Source: Caballeronia choica
GTDB taxonomy: Bacteria > Pseudomonadota > Gammaproteobacteria > Burkholderiales > Burkholderiaceae
Assembly: GCF_001544535.1 (NCBI RefSeq)
Contig: NZ_FCON02000024.1
Coordinates: forward strand, 1-64,000
DNA: 64,000 nt
Direction of reading: 5' to 3'
Position 1 is the stretch's first letter; each line of letters starts with the position of its first letter. Shown in pieces: positions 26,010 to 34,883 of this stretch. The translations under genes were made by a program, and so were the position numbers. The notes beneath the pieces are model-generated. The model was not told where the DNA came from and made no database searches. It worked only from the letters and a program-made list of their open reading frames with translations.

Positions 26010-26051
26010 TCACAGACGATCCCGTCACGATCCAGGAAGCAGGGGAATATC

Positions 26052-27743
26052 ATGAACACCGAGCAATTCGATTACATCATTGTGGGCGCCGGATCGGCCG
26101 GATGTGTCTTGGCCAACCGGCTCTCCGAGGACCCCGCGGTTCGCGTTCTGGTGCTGGAATACGGCGGCAGCGATCGCAGCGTCATCATTCAGATGCCGAG
26201 CGCCTTCTCAATGCCGATGAATACGTCCAAGTACAACTGGCGTTATCAGACCGCCCCCGAAGCCCATCTGAATGGCCGACAGTTGCATTGCCCGCGCGGC
26301 AAGGTGCTGGGAGGATCGTCGTCGATCAATGGCCTCGTCTATATCCGCGGCCACGCGTGCGACTTCGATGAATGGGAGGAACTCGGCGCGCGAGGCTGGG
26401 GGTATCGCAACTGCTTGCCGTATTTCCGGCGCGCGGAGAGTTACAAGTTCGGTGGCGACGAGTATCGGGGCGCGGAGGGGCCGCTATCCACCAACAACGG
26501 CAATAACATGGCGAATCCGTTGTATGGCGCGTGGATCGAGGCGGGGGCGGAGGCCGGCTACATCAAGACCGAGGACTGCAACGGCCACATGCAGGAAGGC
26601 TTTGGCGCGATGCATATGACGGTCAAGAATGGCGTGCGCTGGTCCACCGCGAACGCTTATCTGCGCCCCGCGATGAAGCGCCCCAATCTGACCGTGGTCA
26701 CCAACGCGATGACGCGTCACGTGATTCTCGAGGGCAAGCGCGCTGTCGGGGTCGTGTACGATCAAGGCGGGCTCACGCATACCGCACGATGCCGTGCCGA
26801 AGTGTTGATCGCTTCTGGCCCGATCGGTTCGCCGCACCTGCTGCAACGCTCCGGCATCGGGCCTGCCGACGTGCTGCGTGACGCGGGGATCGAACTCAGG
26901 CACGACCTTCCCGGCGTGGGCGAGAGCCTGCAGGATCACGCGGAAATCTATATCCAGTACGCGTGCAAGGAACCCGTCACGCTCAACGCGAAAATGGATC
27001 CGTTCAGCAAGTTCATGATCGGGTTGCGCTGGCTTTTGTTCAAGGATGGTCTCGGGGCCAGCAATCACTTCGAGGCGGGCGGATTCATCCGCTCGGAAGC
27101 GGGCTTGCGCTGGCCGGACATTCAGTTCCATTTCTTGCCGGCAGCCATGCGCTATGACGGCGACAAGCCGTTCAAGGGCCACGGCTTCATGGTACTGACC
27201 GGACCAAACAAGCCGAAGAGCCGAGGGTACGTGCGAGCGACGTCGGCCGATCCCTATGACCACCCGGAGATCCGCTTCAACTATCTGGATCGCGAAGAGG
27301 ACCGCGAGGGCTTTCGACGCTGCGTTCGGCTGACGCGCGAAATCATCGGACAGCCGGCGATGGACCGCTTCCGCGATGTCGAACTCTCTCCCGGGCCGGA
27401 TGTGCAAACGGATGAACAGATCGACGCCTTCGTCCGGGCGAACCTGGAAAGCACGATGCATCCGTGCGGTTCGTGTCGCATGGGCGAAGACGACATGGCG
27501 GTGGTCGATTCCGAGTTGCGGGTTCGCGGCATCGACGGCTTGCGCGTGATCGATTCGTCGGTGTTCCCGACCGAGCCCAACGGCAACCTGAATGCGCCGA
27601 CGATCATGCTCGCCGAACGTGCGTCCGACCTGGTCCGGGCGGTTTCGATGCTGCCCGCGTCCGACGCGGAGGTGGGCCTGGCCGAGGGATGGGAGACACG
27701 GCAACGCACCCACGCGCCGGCGCGAAATTTACATGTCGGTTAG
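26052..27743 (+). CDS. GMC oxidoreductase (choline dehydrogenase-like)
   Basis: This 563-residue FAD-dependent alcohol dehydrogenase has the dinucleotide-binding [16 protein letters not shown] (residue 12) and GMC signature 1 around [18 protein letters not shown] (about 85). GMC signature 2 is [13 protein letters not shown], and the catalytic His region is HPCGSCRMG near the C terminus. It would oxidise an alcohol to the aldehyde that the neighbouring aldehyde dehydrogenase handles. AGGGG precedes the ATG. It is the last gene of the operon. Confidence 0.92.
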   Translation: MNTEQFDYIIVGAGSAGCVLANRLSEDPAVRVLVLEYGGSDRSVIIQMPSAFSMPMNTSKYNWRYQTAPEAHLNGRQLHCPRGKVLGGSSSINGLVYIRGHACDFDEWEELGARGWGYRNCLPYFRRAESYKFGGDEYRGAEGPLSTNNGNNMANPLYGAWIEAGAEAGYIKTEDCNGHMQEGFGAMHMTVKNGVRWSTANAYLRPAMKRPNLTVVTNAMTRHVILEGKRAVGVVYDQGGLTHTARCRAEVLIASGPIGSPHLLQRSGIGPADVLRDAGIELRHDLPGVGESLQDHAEIYIQYACKEPVTLNAKMDPFSKFMIGLRWLLFKDGLGASNHFEAGGFIRSEAGLRWPDIQFHFLPAAMRYDGDKPFKGHGFMVLTGPNKPKSRGYVRATSADPYDHPEIRFNYLDREEDREGFRRCVRLTREIIGQPAMDRFRDVELSPGPDVQTDEQIDAFVRANLESTMHPCGSCRMGEDDMAVVDSELRVRGIDGLRVIDSSVFPTEPNGNLNAPTIMLAERASDLVRAVSMLPASDAEVGLAEGWETRQRTHAPARNLHVG

Positions 27744-27928
27744 GCAGCGCGATCTTTTGCGATCGTGAAGTTTGTAACGTTCCGCCAAGGCACTCGTGGG
27801 TGTTCCCTACTGGCTGATCGCACGACTTTGTGCGTAAAATAATCGCTTCGTGCGCGTGATAGTGCAGGCCCGCGATTGGCGGGAGGCAGGAGGTAGCGCC
27901 GGGATCGACGCCAACGAGTGTTTTCATC

Positions 27929-28627
27929 ATGCATGCGAGAGTGTGCTGGGCAGTTGCATGTCGTGCGGCTGCTAACGCGCCACGAGGCCTGGTGGCGATC
28001 TCGGCGCGGACGACGTCCGGTCGGCGTGGGTGGGCCGCCTCGCTTCGCCACGCCTTGCTCGTGGTCGCTTGCGCGCTGGCCGCGGCACCGGCCGCGCACC
28101 CCGGCACACCCGCCGATCCAGCCGGTTCAGCCAGCGACGCCAGCGCCGTCGACACCACGCGCCCCGCCGATCCCACTATTTCATCGCGCGACGCCGCCGT
28201 GCGTCAGGTCGTGCTGGGCATCATCAGTTTCACGCACTGGCCGACGCCGCCCGTCCGCCTGCGCCTGTGCGTGACGGGCCGGCCGAGCTACGCACACGGC
28301 CTGGTCGACACGCTGCAGGCCGGCACGACCCCGCTCGACGTGCAGCGCGTTCGCTTCGACGATCCCGCCATCGGCTCGGCCTGCGACGTCGTCTATTCCG
28401 GCTTCCTGAGCGATAACGAACGACAGCAGGTCAGGGCCGCCGTGGCCGGCCATCCGGTCCTGACCATCTCGGAACACAACGCGTCCTGCACCACCGGCAG
28501 CATGTTCTGCCTCAATGTCGATGACGAACCCGTCACGTTCGACATCAATCTCGACGCCATGGCGCGCAGCGGCGTACGGGTTCAGCCGAATGTGCTGAAG
28601 CTCGCCCGGCGGCCCCTGACGCCATGA
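27929..28627 (+). CDS. yfiR: YfiR-family periplasmic regulator
   Basis: This protein of up to 232 residues is the probable YfiR: a periplasmic repressor that holds the diguanylate cyclase YfiN inactive. A hydrophobic signal segment (LRHALLVVACALAAAPAA) lies near residue 40, so the real start may be internal; no strong ribosome site marks the ATG. The mature part has the DUF4154 pattern (AVRQVVLGIISFTHWP, then RLCVTG) and several cysteines (SACDVVY, ASCTTGSMFC) that could form the redox-sensitive disulfides known for YfiR. Its end overlaps yfiN by four bases. Confidence 0.82.
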   Translation: MHARVCWAVACRAAANAPRGLVAISARTTSGRRGWAASLRHALLVVACALAAAPAAHPGTPADPAGSASDASAVDTTRPADPTISSRDAAVRQVVLGIISFTHWPTPPVRLRLCVTGRPSYAHGLVDTLQAGTTPLDVQRVRFDDPAIGSACDVVYSGFLSDNERQQVRAAVAGHPVLTISEHNASCTTGSMFCLNVDDEPVTFDINLDAMARSGVRVQPNVLKLARRPLTP

Positions 28628-29892
28628 GACAGCCCACGCCTCCCGTTGTCCCGCCGCGCGTGCCGCGTCCGACACTGCAAAGCGTGTTGCGCCGCGCGCA
28701 TCTGCGCCTGGCGTTCGTCGCCGTCACGATGGCCGCTGTGTCGCTGATCCTGGTCGCGGTGATCGCGCTACGCGCCTACGCCGGCAACAATCTGAACCTG
28801 CTGGCCCGCTCGCTCGGCTATACGGTCGAGGCGGCGCTGGTGTTCGGCGACCGGATCGCGGCAGCCGAGGCAATCGGGATGATCGCCAACAAGGAGGACG
28901 TGGCCGAGGTCATCGTCACGGATGGCCGGGGCCGGCCATTCGCGGGCTGGCGGTCGCCCGTCCACAGTGCGTTGGCCAGGTTCGAGCGGGAAGTCGCCGC
29001 GATTGCGCTGCCGGGACCGGCGACCACGCCGGTGCTGCATGACGGCATCGTCGTCGGTTACGTCGAAGTGCGCGGACAGGGGCGCCAGCTCTTTGGCTTC
29101 CTGATCGGCGGCGTCGGCGGTATTCTGGCCTGCCTCGCCATCAGCGTGCTCGGCGCCTATGTGAGTTCGCAGCGCCTGCTGCGCAACATCGTTGCGCCGT
29201 TGCGCGCGCTGGCCGACGTCGCTCACGCGGTGCGGCGCGAGCGCGCGTTCGAGCTGCGGGTCGAGCCCGCCGCAATCGCGGAACTGAACCAGCTCGGCGA
29301 CGACTTCAACGCCTTGCTCGATGAACTGGAAGACTGGCAAAACAATCTGCGCGAAGAAAACGCCTCGCTCGAACACCAGGCCAATCACGATTCCCTCACG
29401 GGGCTGCCCAACCGCGTGCAGTTCGAGTCGCGCCTCGCGCGCGCCCTCCGCGATGCCGCGGAGACGGGCCTGCGGGTCGCTGTGCTATATCTCGACTGTG
29501 ACCGTTTCAAGGAGATCAACGACTGTCTCGGTCATGAAGCGGGCGACGCAGTGCTGGTCGGCATCGCGGCGCGGGTGCGCACCCAGTTGCGCGAGGCCGA
29601 TCTGGTCGCGCGTCTGGGCGGCGACGAATTCGCCGTCATGCTGGCGCCAATGCGCGAAGCGTCCAGCGCCGGCCGCATCGCCGAAAGCCTGCTGGCCAGC
29701 ATGGCGCCGACGATCGTCCTGCCCGATGGCTCCACGGTGACCACGACGATGAGCATCGGCGTGGCGCTCTATCCCGATCATGCGGCCGACGCAATCGGCT
29801 TGCTGCGTGTCGCCGATGCAGCGATGTACCGGGCCAAGCGCGCGCGGCCGGGCTCGTGGCAGTTTGCTGCAAGCGTCACCGGACCGGCATGA
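28624..29892 (+). CDS. yfiN: YfiN/TpbB-like diguanylate cyclase
   Basis: This 422-residue inner-membrane enzyme makes cyclic di-GMP from GTP and so promotes biofilm formation. Membrane helices near residues 30-50 and 158-180 enclose a periplasmic sensor domain. A HAMP-like region follows, then a GGDEF domain (about 255-415) with an intact active site RLGGDEFAVML. No inhibitory-site RxxD is obvious just before GGDEF. The start overlaps yfiR (ATGA). The genes yfiR-yfiN-yfiB are in the order found in Pseudomonas. Confidence 0.9.
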   Translation: MRQPTPPVVPPRVPRPTLQSVLRRAHLRLAFVAVTMAAVSLILVAVIALRAYAGNNLNLLARSLGYTVEAALVFGDRIAAAEAIGMIANKEDVAEVIVTDGRGRPFAGWRSPVHSALARFEREVAAIALPGPATTPVLHDGIVVGYVEVRGQGRQLFGFLIGGVGGILACLAISVLGAYVSSQRLLRNIVAPLRALADVAHAVRRERAFELRVEPAAIAELNQLGDDFNALLDELEDWQNNLREENASLEHQANHDSLTGLPNRVQFESRLARALRDAAETGLRVAVLYLDCDRFKEINDCLGHEAGDAVLVGIAARVRTQLREADLVARLGGDEFAVMLAPMREASSAGRIAESLLASMAPTIVLPDGSTVTTTMSIGVALYPDHAADAIGLLRVADAAMYRAKRARPGSWQFAASVTGPA

Positions 29893-29974
29893 CGCCGCGG
29901 CCTAACAGGGCAGCCTGGCCGTCGCAACGGTGCGAAACAGCGCGCGCAAGGCGGGCGCACTCGAGGGGAATGCG

Positions 29975-30499
29975 ATGATGAGACACTCGTTTCCTGCAAG
30001 CATCTCGCGGGCCGGCATCGGGAGCGGACTGCTCTTGTGCATGCTGCTCGGGGGCTGCCAGACGCCGCCGTCGCCGCCGCCGCTTTACCGCGGCCTGACG
30101 CCGACGCAGGTCGGGGCGCTCAAGTCGGAAGGATTCGACGAGACCGAGCAGGGCTTCGAGTTCGGCTCGAACGAACCGATCCTGTTCGACTTCGACCGGT
30201 ACGAGCTCAGGCCTGACGTGCGCAGGATCGTCGAGCACATCGGCCACACGCTCGTGGCGGTGGGGCTTACCAGCGTGCGTGTCTATGGCTACACCGACGC
30301 AGTGGGTTCGGAACCCTACAACATCCGCTTGTCCAAGCGCCGTGCCGAGACCGTGGCGGCCGAACTGGTCGACACGGGCCTTCCTGCCGACCACCTGGAG
30401 ACCATCGGCGAAGGCAAGCTCGACCCTGTGGGCGACAACCGCACGGTCGCCGGCCGGGCTCAAAACCGCCGCGCGGCGATCGTCGTTTCGCCGCGTTGA
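29975..30499 (+). CDS. yfiB: YfiB-like OmpA-family lipoprotein
   Basis: This 174-residue outer-membrane lipoprotein has a lipobox (MLLGGC, Cys about residue 28) and a C-terminal OmpA-like peptidoglycan-binding domain (ILFDFDRYELRPDV; YGYTDAVGSEPYN; LSKRRAETVA). In the Yfi system YfiB sequesters YfiR at the outer membrane and thereby releases YfiN. GAGGGG lies before the ATG at 29975. It completes the triad after an 82-bp gap. Confidence 0.88.
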   Translation: MMRHSFPASISRAGIGSGLLLCMLLGGCQTPPSPPPLYRGLTPTQVGALKSEGFDETEQGFEFGSNEPILFDFDRYELRPDVRRIVEHIGHTLVAVGLTSVRVYGYTDAVGSEPYNIRLSKRRAETVAAELVDTGLPADHLETIGEGKLDPVGDNRTVAGRAQNRRAAIVVSPR

Positions 30500-30635
30500 G
30501 GACGTCAGCCAAGCCGGGAGCAGGTGCATCTCGTCGAGCACCGTTAAACACCGCAATAGCACCCGCCCGTCACTATCTTTGATAAATTAGTGTCCGCACA
30601 CTACGCTTCCTTCAGTGGCCATCTCAGGGGACGAC

Positions 30636-31055
30636 ATGAAGAAGATCAACGTTCAGGCGGGTCCGTTCCGCTTCCTTGGGCAACTCGAAGAGGAAAAGGC
30701 GCCGAAGACCTGCCAGCGCTTTCTCGAACTGCTGCCTTTCAGGAACAAGGTCATCCATTCTCGCTGGAGCGGTGAGGCGGTATGGATCCCGCTGGGCGAA
30801 TTCGATACCGGGCTGGACTTCGAGAACCATACCAGCCACGCTTCGCGCGGCGATATCTTGCTTTATCCCGGGAAATTCAGCGAAACCGAATTTCTATTCG
30901 TTTACGGCAGTTCGATTTTCGCAAGCAAAATGGGTCAGCTCGCCGGGAATCATTTCTTTACCCTGCTCGAAGGTCATGAGAATCTCGCTGCATTCGGCAA
31001 GCTCGTGCTGTGGGAAGGCGCTCAGGACATCGTATTCACACTGGCGGATGAATAG
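30636..31055 (+). CDS. DUF3830-family protein (cyclophilin-like fold)
   Basis: This 139-residue protein fits the DUF3830 family of small cyclophilin-like beta-barrel proteins with unknown function. Recognisable segments are CQRFLELLPF, HSRWSGEAVWIPLG, GDILLYPG and the late FLFVYGSS. CAGGGGAC precedes the ATG at 30636; an ATG at 30615 is in frame but has no ribosome site. DUF3830 genes often lie near dihydroorotase-like or hydantoinase genes, but none is adjacent here. Confidence 0.75.
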   Translation: MKKINVQAGPFRFLGQLEEEKAPKTCQRFLELLPFRNKVIHSRWSGEAVWIPLGEFDTGLDFENHTSHASRGDILLYPGKFSETEFLFVYGSSIFASKMGQLAGNHFFTLLEGHENLAAFGKLVLWEGAQDIVFTLADE

Positions 31056-31294
31056 CGGGTCGAAGCGATGTCCACGGTGCTCTCGGGTTTGACTGGAACA
31101 CGTCGGGGCTGCATCGATGACGCCGCACCTGCTGTCTGCACCCCGTGCCGGTACGGGCAGAGCAGGGACGGCGCGCTCACCTTGTCGAGCCGCTCGCGCT
31201 GTTCCGCAGTCTGCCGAGCCCCTGATCGAGCGCGATCGAAGCAAGTCGCCGGATCGACCAACGCCACGAACCGGCCCACGACAGGAGGCGCCGC

Positions 31295-31918
31295 ATGACA
31301 ATCAATACAAAGATCGCTGACCACTACGAGGCCTACGTTCCGCAAGGCGAAAACTGGCTGGCAACGCATCCCGAAGACACCTTCGGCGGCATCGACAAAT
31401 CAGCGTGGCGAGAGATCTCCCCCAAATCGACGGCCGTCGCGAAGGAGGCATATGAAGCCTGGGTCGCGCGGTTGGTCAAACAATTCAAAGCCAGCGAATT
31501 CGACTTCGACGCCCTCAATACGCCTGAAGGCTTCGAGGCCTTCCATGCTTCGTCGGTCGAAGACATTCAGGCTTATTGGGCTGCGCGCGGCCTGGAAGCA
31601 CAGTCGCATCATGCGGTCTTTTTTATGGTCGACTCGGCGGTCAGATTCTTTCGGCGCACGGATAACAACCGCTGGCCGGTTTTGCATCAAGCCGTGCGAA
31701 AGTATGGACACACTGTGCTGAATGAGCCGAGTCAAAGCTTGCTCAAAGAGCTCTTCGCCGACGAGAAGCGCTACACGTCGGCTGGGACGACTGAGGAAGT
31801 TGACGCGTCCTACAAGACCCGGCAAGCGCGGATTCGCGACTTCTGCGGGCAATACGGAGGCAGCCCGCTCGTTGTCGACGCCTATGCCCGTTCGCGCACG
31901 AACACCCATGGCGGATGA
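31295..31918 (+). CDS. Conserved-looking hypothetical protein
   Basis: I do not recognise this 207-residue soluble protein. It is mostly helical, with charged segments, and its codon use is less GC-biased than that of its neighbours. No signal peptide or membrane helix is present. The start is convincing (CAGGAGGCG before ATG). The gap before it (31056-31294) shows nothing. The next gene on the right is convergent and also unknown. Confidence 0.75.
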   Translation: MTINTKIADHYEAYVPQGENWLATHPEDTFGGIDKSAWREISPKSTAVAKEAYEAWVARLVKQFKASEFDFDALNTPEGFEAFHASSVEDIQAYWAARGLEAQSHHAVFFMVDSAVRFFRRTDNNRWPVLHQAVRKYGHTVLNEPSQSLLKELFADEKRYTSAGTTEEVDASYKTRQARIRDFCGQYGGSPLVVDAYARSRTNTHGG

Positions 31919-32045
31919 TGCGCGACCATGAACGCTTCGCCGCACAAGACTGTCTCACTGCTGCGCCCAACTACCAAGCCGCCCGCGTCGTGGAGCTGGC
32001 GTCGGCGTGACTGGATCGAGCGGGAACCCGGCATTCCAAAGCGAC

Positions 32046-32384
32046 TCACGCCGGGGTAAATACCACCGCGCCGACGCCGTCGACGTGCGTGAAGCTCCGA
32101 AAAAACCGGTATGTCTGGTCGCCTACGGTCAGGTGGTTTATCCCAACCTGAGTCAACTGGAGTAGCTCGTCGGCTACCGGCGTCGAGATTGTCCCTCGAA
32201 CGGTCAAGGCCTCCTCCTCGCTTGCCGGGTCGCCCACGTAGACCGAGCATGAATCCGCACCGTGGCGCATCATGACGACGCACTTTCCCTTGTCCAGCGA
32301 CAATTCGAGGTACCCGGCCAGCGCCCGCAGCGGCTCTGGCGTATGCCCGTTCGGGCCGGAAGTCAATTCTGAAGCGGTCGCCAT
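32046..32384 (-). CDS. Hypothetical protein
   Basis: This 112-residue protein of unknown function starts at ATG 32384 with GGAG nine bases upstream; an in-frame ATG at 32444 lacks a site. It has alternating beta-strand-like segments (LSLDKGKCVVMMRHG, SVYVGD, TYRFFRSFTHVDG), suggesting a small beta-rich domain. It is convergent with the unknown gene at 31295. Confidence 0.65.
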   Translation of the reverse strand: MATASELTSGPNGHTPEPLRALAGYLELSLDKGKCVVMMRHGADSCSVYVGDPASEEEALTVRGTISTPVADELLQLTQVGINHLTVGDQTYRFFRSFTHVDGVGAVVFTPA

Positions 32385-32871
32385 CTTGCTGCTCTCCGTC
32401 CAATGTGCCTGTCCTGAGACGAGATGTCGCCCGTCGGGCAACACGATCTCACTATAGGCGTCGATGCGTGAGTTTGAAACTCGTTAGCTCCGTTTGGGGA
32501 AATGATCCAGAGCGGCTGGCTTTCGAGCGTCGCACTTAATATGCGCTCTCATGCGATCCTCCAATCCTGCGATTTGAAGCAGAACTCGCCCGCTATCCCA
32601 CCTTTTCTGTTGCCGGCCTTTCTGTATGTTTGATCCTGTCCCCCTTGCTTGAGCGTGTCTTCGCGTCTTCAGGAGCCGTCGCTTCTGTCGAGGAAGCGGG
32701 GATGTGTGACGTAAGTGCGTCCCGGTAGCCACCGAACTGTCGTTCGCTCAATGCACCGCGCAGTAGCAGGCAGGGAAATTTCTAATTTTGACCTCCCCCA
32801 AAACCGTGTATTAAACGGTGACCACGATTGGGCTAGGGGGCCCGCCCTTGTGGAATTTGAAGAGACAGCAC
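32385..32871. other. Gene-free region with possible insertion-sequence remnant
   Basis: No gene is supported. Near 32775-32825 a T/A-rich stretch followed by GACCTCCCCC and a small inverted repeat (ACCGT, seven bases, ACGGT) recalls the left end of IS21-type elements. The minus-strand frame beside it begins LPGRTYVT, like the start of IstA transposases, but stops after a few codons. This is a weak resemblance only. Confidence 0.25.
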
Positions 32872-33246
32872 ATGAGAATACGAGCAACGGGGCTGGTCGT
32901 CCGCAAAGGTGCAGTCTTATTGGTCAGGGAACATAGCGGCATGTGGCTACTGCCGGGCGGAGTCGTTGAACGCGACGAGTTGGTCATCGTCGCGGCTATC
33001 CGTGAAGTGTATGAGGAAACCGGTATGGAGGCGCACGCGGCGGCGTTCATGTTTGAACACGTCTCCGCGCATCATGTGCATCATGTTTTCCGCATCGCCA
33101 TTTCCGACAACGAGCATCCGAAAGCGTGCGCCGAGGCCGCTTCAGTCAAATGGGTCACGCCCGAACAACTCATCAACTTTCGCGCAACACCGGGAACCAA
33201 GGCAATCCTTGAGCGTGCGCTATCAGCATCACCGTCCGTCCGATGA
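32872..33246 (+). CDS. Nudix hydrolase
   Basis: This 124-residue Nudix protein hydrolyses a nucleoside diphosphate linked to another moiety. The Nudix box GX5EX7REUXEEXGU is intact (from GGVVERDELV to REVYEETGM, about residues 31-55). The GMWLLPGG strand before it is typical. The start at 32872 follows GAAGAGAC; an in-frame extension to 32818 runs into the intergenic region and is rejected. The substrate is unknown, and its neighbours give no hint. Confidence 0.88.
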   Translation: MRIRATGLVVRKGAVLLVREHSGMWLLPGGVVERDELVIVAAIREVYEETGMEAHAAAFMFEHVSAHHVHHVFRIAISDNEHPKACAEAASVKWVTPEQLINFRATPGTKAILERALSASPSVR

Positions 33247-33556
33247 CGGGATGGCAGAGCCTGGGTGCTTTCCGCATGGGAAGGAGCGCGCCGCACGCCG
33301 TATGCAAACGGAGTGTGGTCGTCGACTTCGTTAGCGCCCTGTCCGTCAACTGTCGCGGAGTGACACCGCTGAGGCGAGGCGCGAGCGCCCGCGCCTGCGC
33401 CGCCGGCGAGCCATCGCGGCCGGCATTCCATGACATCCGGCGACATAGTTTCCGCATGGTCTTTAATCGGGCAGCCCACTACATTAGCGTCACTCGACGC
33501 GATGGCGGCCTTTCCCGCAGACGACGCGTCTCATCTCAACCCGTTATCTGCCGATC
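33247..33556. other. Intergenic region without a recognisable gene
   Basis: Short open frames on both strands lack ribosome sites and coding character. It should hold the promoter of the fatty acid hydroxylase gene at 33557. Confidence 0.5.
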
Positions 33557-34477
33557 ATGCTCACCACTGGAAAAATCACCCTTTGTGTCACCCTGTTTAT
33601 CGTTGGCGTCTCGCTGATCGAGGCATGGGTGCTCACCCGCAGACAGCGCGACAGCGCCACGCCCTTCGACTGGCATGAAGTGTGGATATCGCTGGCCGAT
33701 CTGGCCGGCCGCAAGCTGTTCGCCCTGTTGCCGCTTTCGCTCGCGACGCCGATTTTCGCGCTCGCCTGGGATCACCGGATCTTTACCGTCACGCTCAGCA
33801 GCGCGCTGATGGTGTTCCTGCTCTTTATCGGCCAGGAGTTCTGCTATTACTGGTACCACCGCGCGTCGCACCGCATCCGTTTTTTCTGGGCGACGCATGC
33901 GGTTCACCACTCGCCGAACCAACTGACGCTATCGTCCGCTTACCGGCTCGGCCTGACCGGCAAGATAACCGGCTCGGCGGTGTTTTTCGCGCCGCTCGTG
34001 TGGCTTGGCGTACGCCCGGAAATCGTGCTGGCGACGCTGAGTTTCAACCTGCTTTATCAGTTCTGGCTGCATAACACGTGGACGCCGAAACTCGGCTGGC
34101 TCGAATACGTGTTCAATACGCCTTCCGCGCATCGCGTCCACCACGCATCGAACGTCGATTATCTCGATGCGAACTATGGCGGCGTACTCGTCATATTCGA
34201 CCGCCTGTTCGGCACGTATGTCGAAGAGCGCGCCGATGAGCCGTGCCGCTACGGTCTCACGACACCGACGCGCTCACACAATCCGCTCGTCGTCGAATTC
34301 GAGCACTGGGTCAGCCTCGCGCGTGATATCGCATCGGCGGGCAGCGTGTGGACGGCGATCCGCTACGTGTTCCTGCCGCCCGGCTGGCGCGCGGACGGCG
34401 CCAGCGAAACAACCGAAGCGCTGCGTCAGCAGAATCCGGCCGCGCGTACGGTTCCGGCCGGTACGCCGGGACGGTGA
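33557..34477 (+). CDS. Sterol desaturase/fatty acid hydroxylase family protein
   Basis: This 306-residue integral membrane di-iron oxygenase has the three histidine clusters of the family: HRASH (about residue 103), HAVHH (about 116) and HRVHHASN (about 193). Four or more hydrophobic helices precede and separate them. Bacterial members hydroxylate fatty acids, hopanoids or carotenoids; the substrate here is unknown. It is convergent with cbpM, with a 61-bp gap. Confidence 0.88.
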   Translation: MLTTGKITLCVTLFIVGVSLIEAWVLTRRQRDSATPFDWHEVWISLADLAGRKLFALLPLSLATPIFALAWDHRIFTVTLSSALMVFLLFIGQEFCYYWYHRASHRIRFFWATHAVHHSPNQLTLSSAYRLGLTGKITGSAVFFAPLVWLGVRPEIVLATLSFNLLYQFWLHNTWTPKLGWLEYVFNTPSAHRVHHASNVDYLDANYGGVLVIFDRLFGTYVEERADEPCRYGLTTPTRSHNPLVVEFEHWVSLARDIASAGSVWTAIRYVFLPPGWRADGASETTEALRQQNPAARTVPAGTPGR

Positions 34478-34538
34478 ACGGATTTCGTCGCGGTCGTGTG
34501 CCCCGGTCGAACGCCGGGGTCGAACGCTCTCTTCGCTC

Positions 34539-34877
34539 TCAGGACGCTTCAGGTATGTCGCCCCGGTCGCCGTAGCGGGCGAGACGGGCGCGCAACGTAT
34601 CGATCTGGTCGAGCAGATCGAGCGCAAGCGCCACGCCCTGGGCATTCAGTTCCAGGTCGCTCGTGAGTCGTTGCGCAGTGATGGCTCGACGCAAGGAAGC
34701 ACCGCTGAACCGCCATTCCTCGATGCGCGCGCCTCGCGGCTCGAATGCGCCTTCTTCCACCCAAAGGGCGAACTGGTCCTTCGATGCACCCGTGATGCGG
34801 CACAGTTCAATCAGCGTGAACTCGACGTGTTCCTCGACGATATCGCCCTGCAAATAAACAGGTTCGCTTTCTTTCAT
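34539..34877 (-). CDS. cbpM: CbpM chaperone modulator
   Basis: This 112-residue MerR-like helical protein is CbpM, which binds and inhibits the DnaJ homologue CbpA. It opens with a short strand region, then FTLIELCRITGASKDQFALWVEEGA and EWRFSGASLRRA, the typical MerR-like pattern. It begins six bases after the cbpA stop, so the pair is one operon in the usual cbpA-cbpM order. Confidence 0.85.
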   Translation of the reverse strand: MKESEPVYLQGDIVEEHVEFTLIELCRITGASKDQFALWVEEGAFEPRGARIEEWRFSGASLRRAITAQRLTSDLELNAQGVALALDLLDQIDTLRARLARYGDRGDIPEAS

Positions 34878-34883
34878 GATGGG

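Noticed and set aside
33430-33678. 82-codon frame before the fatty acid hydroxylase
   Set aside because: No ribosome site, overlaps the hydroxylase start in another frame and has no coding character.
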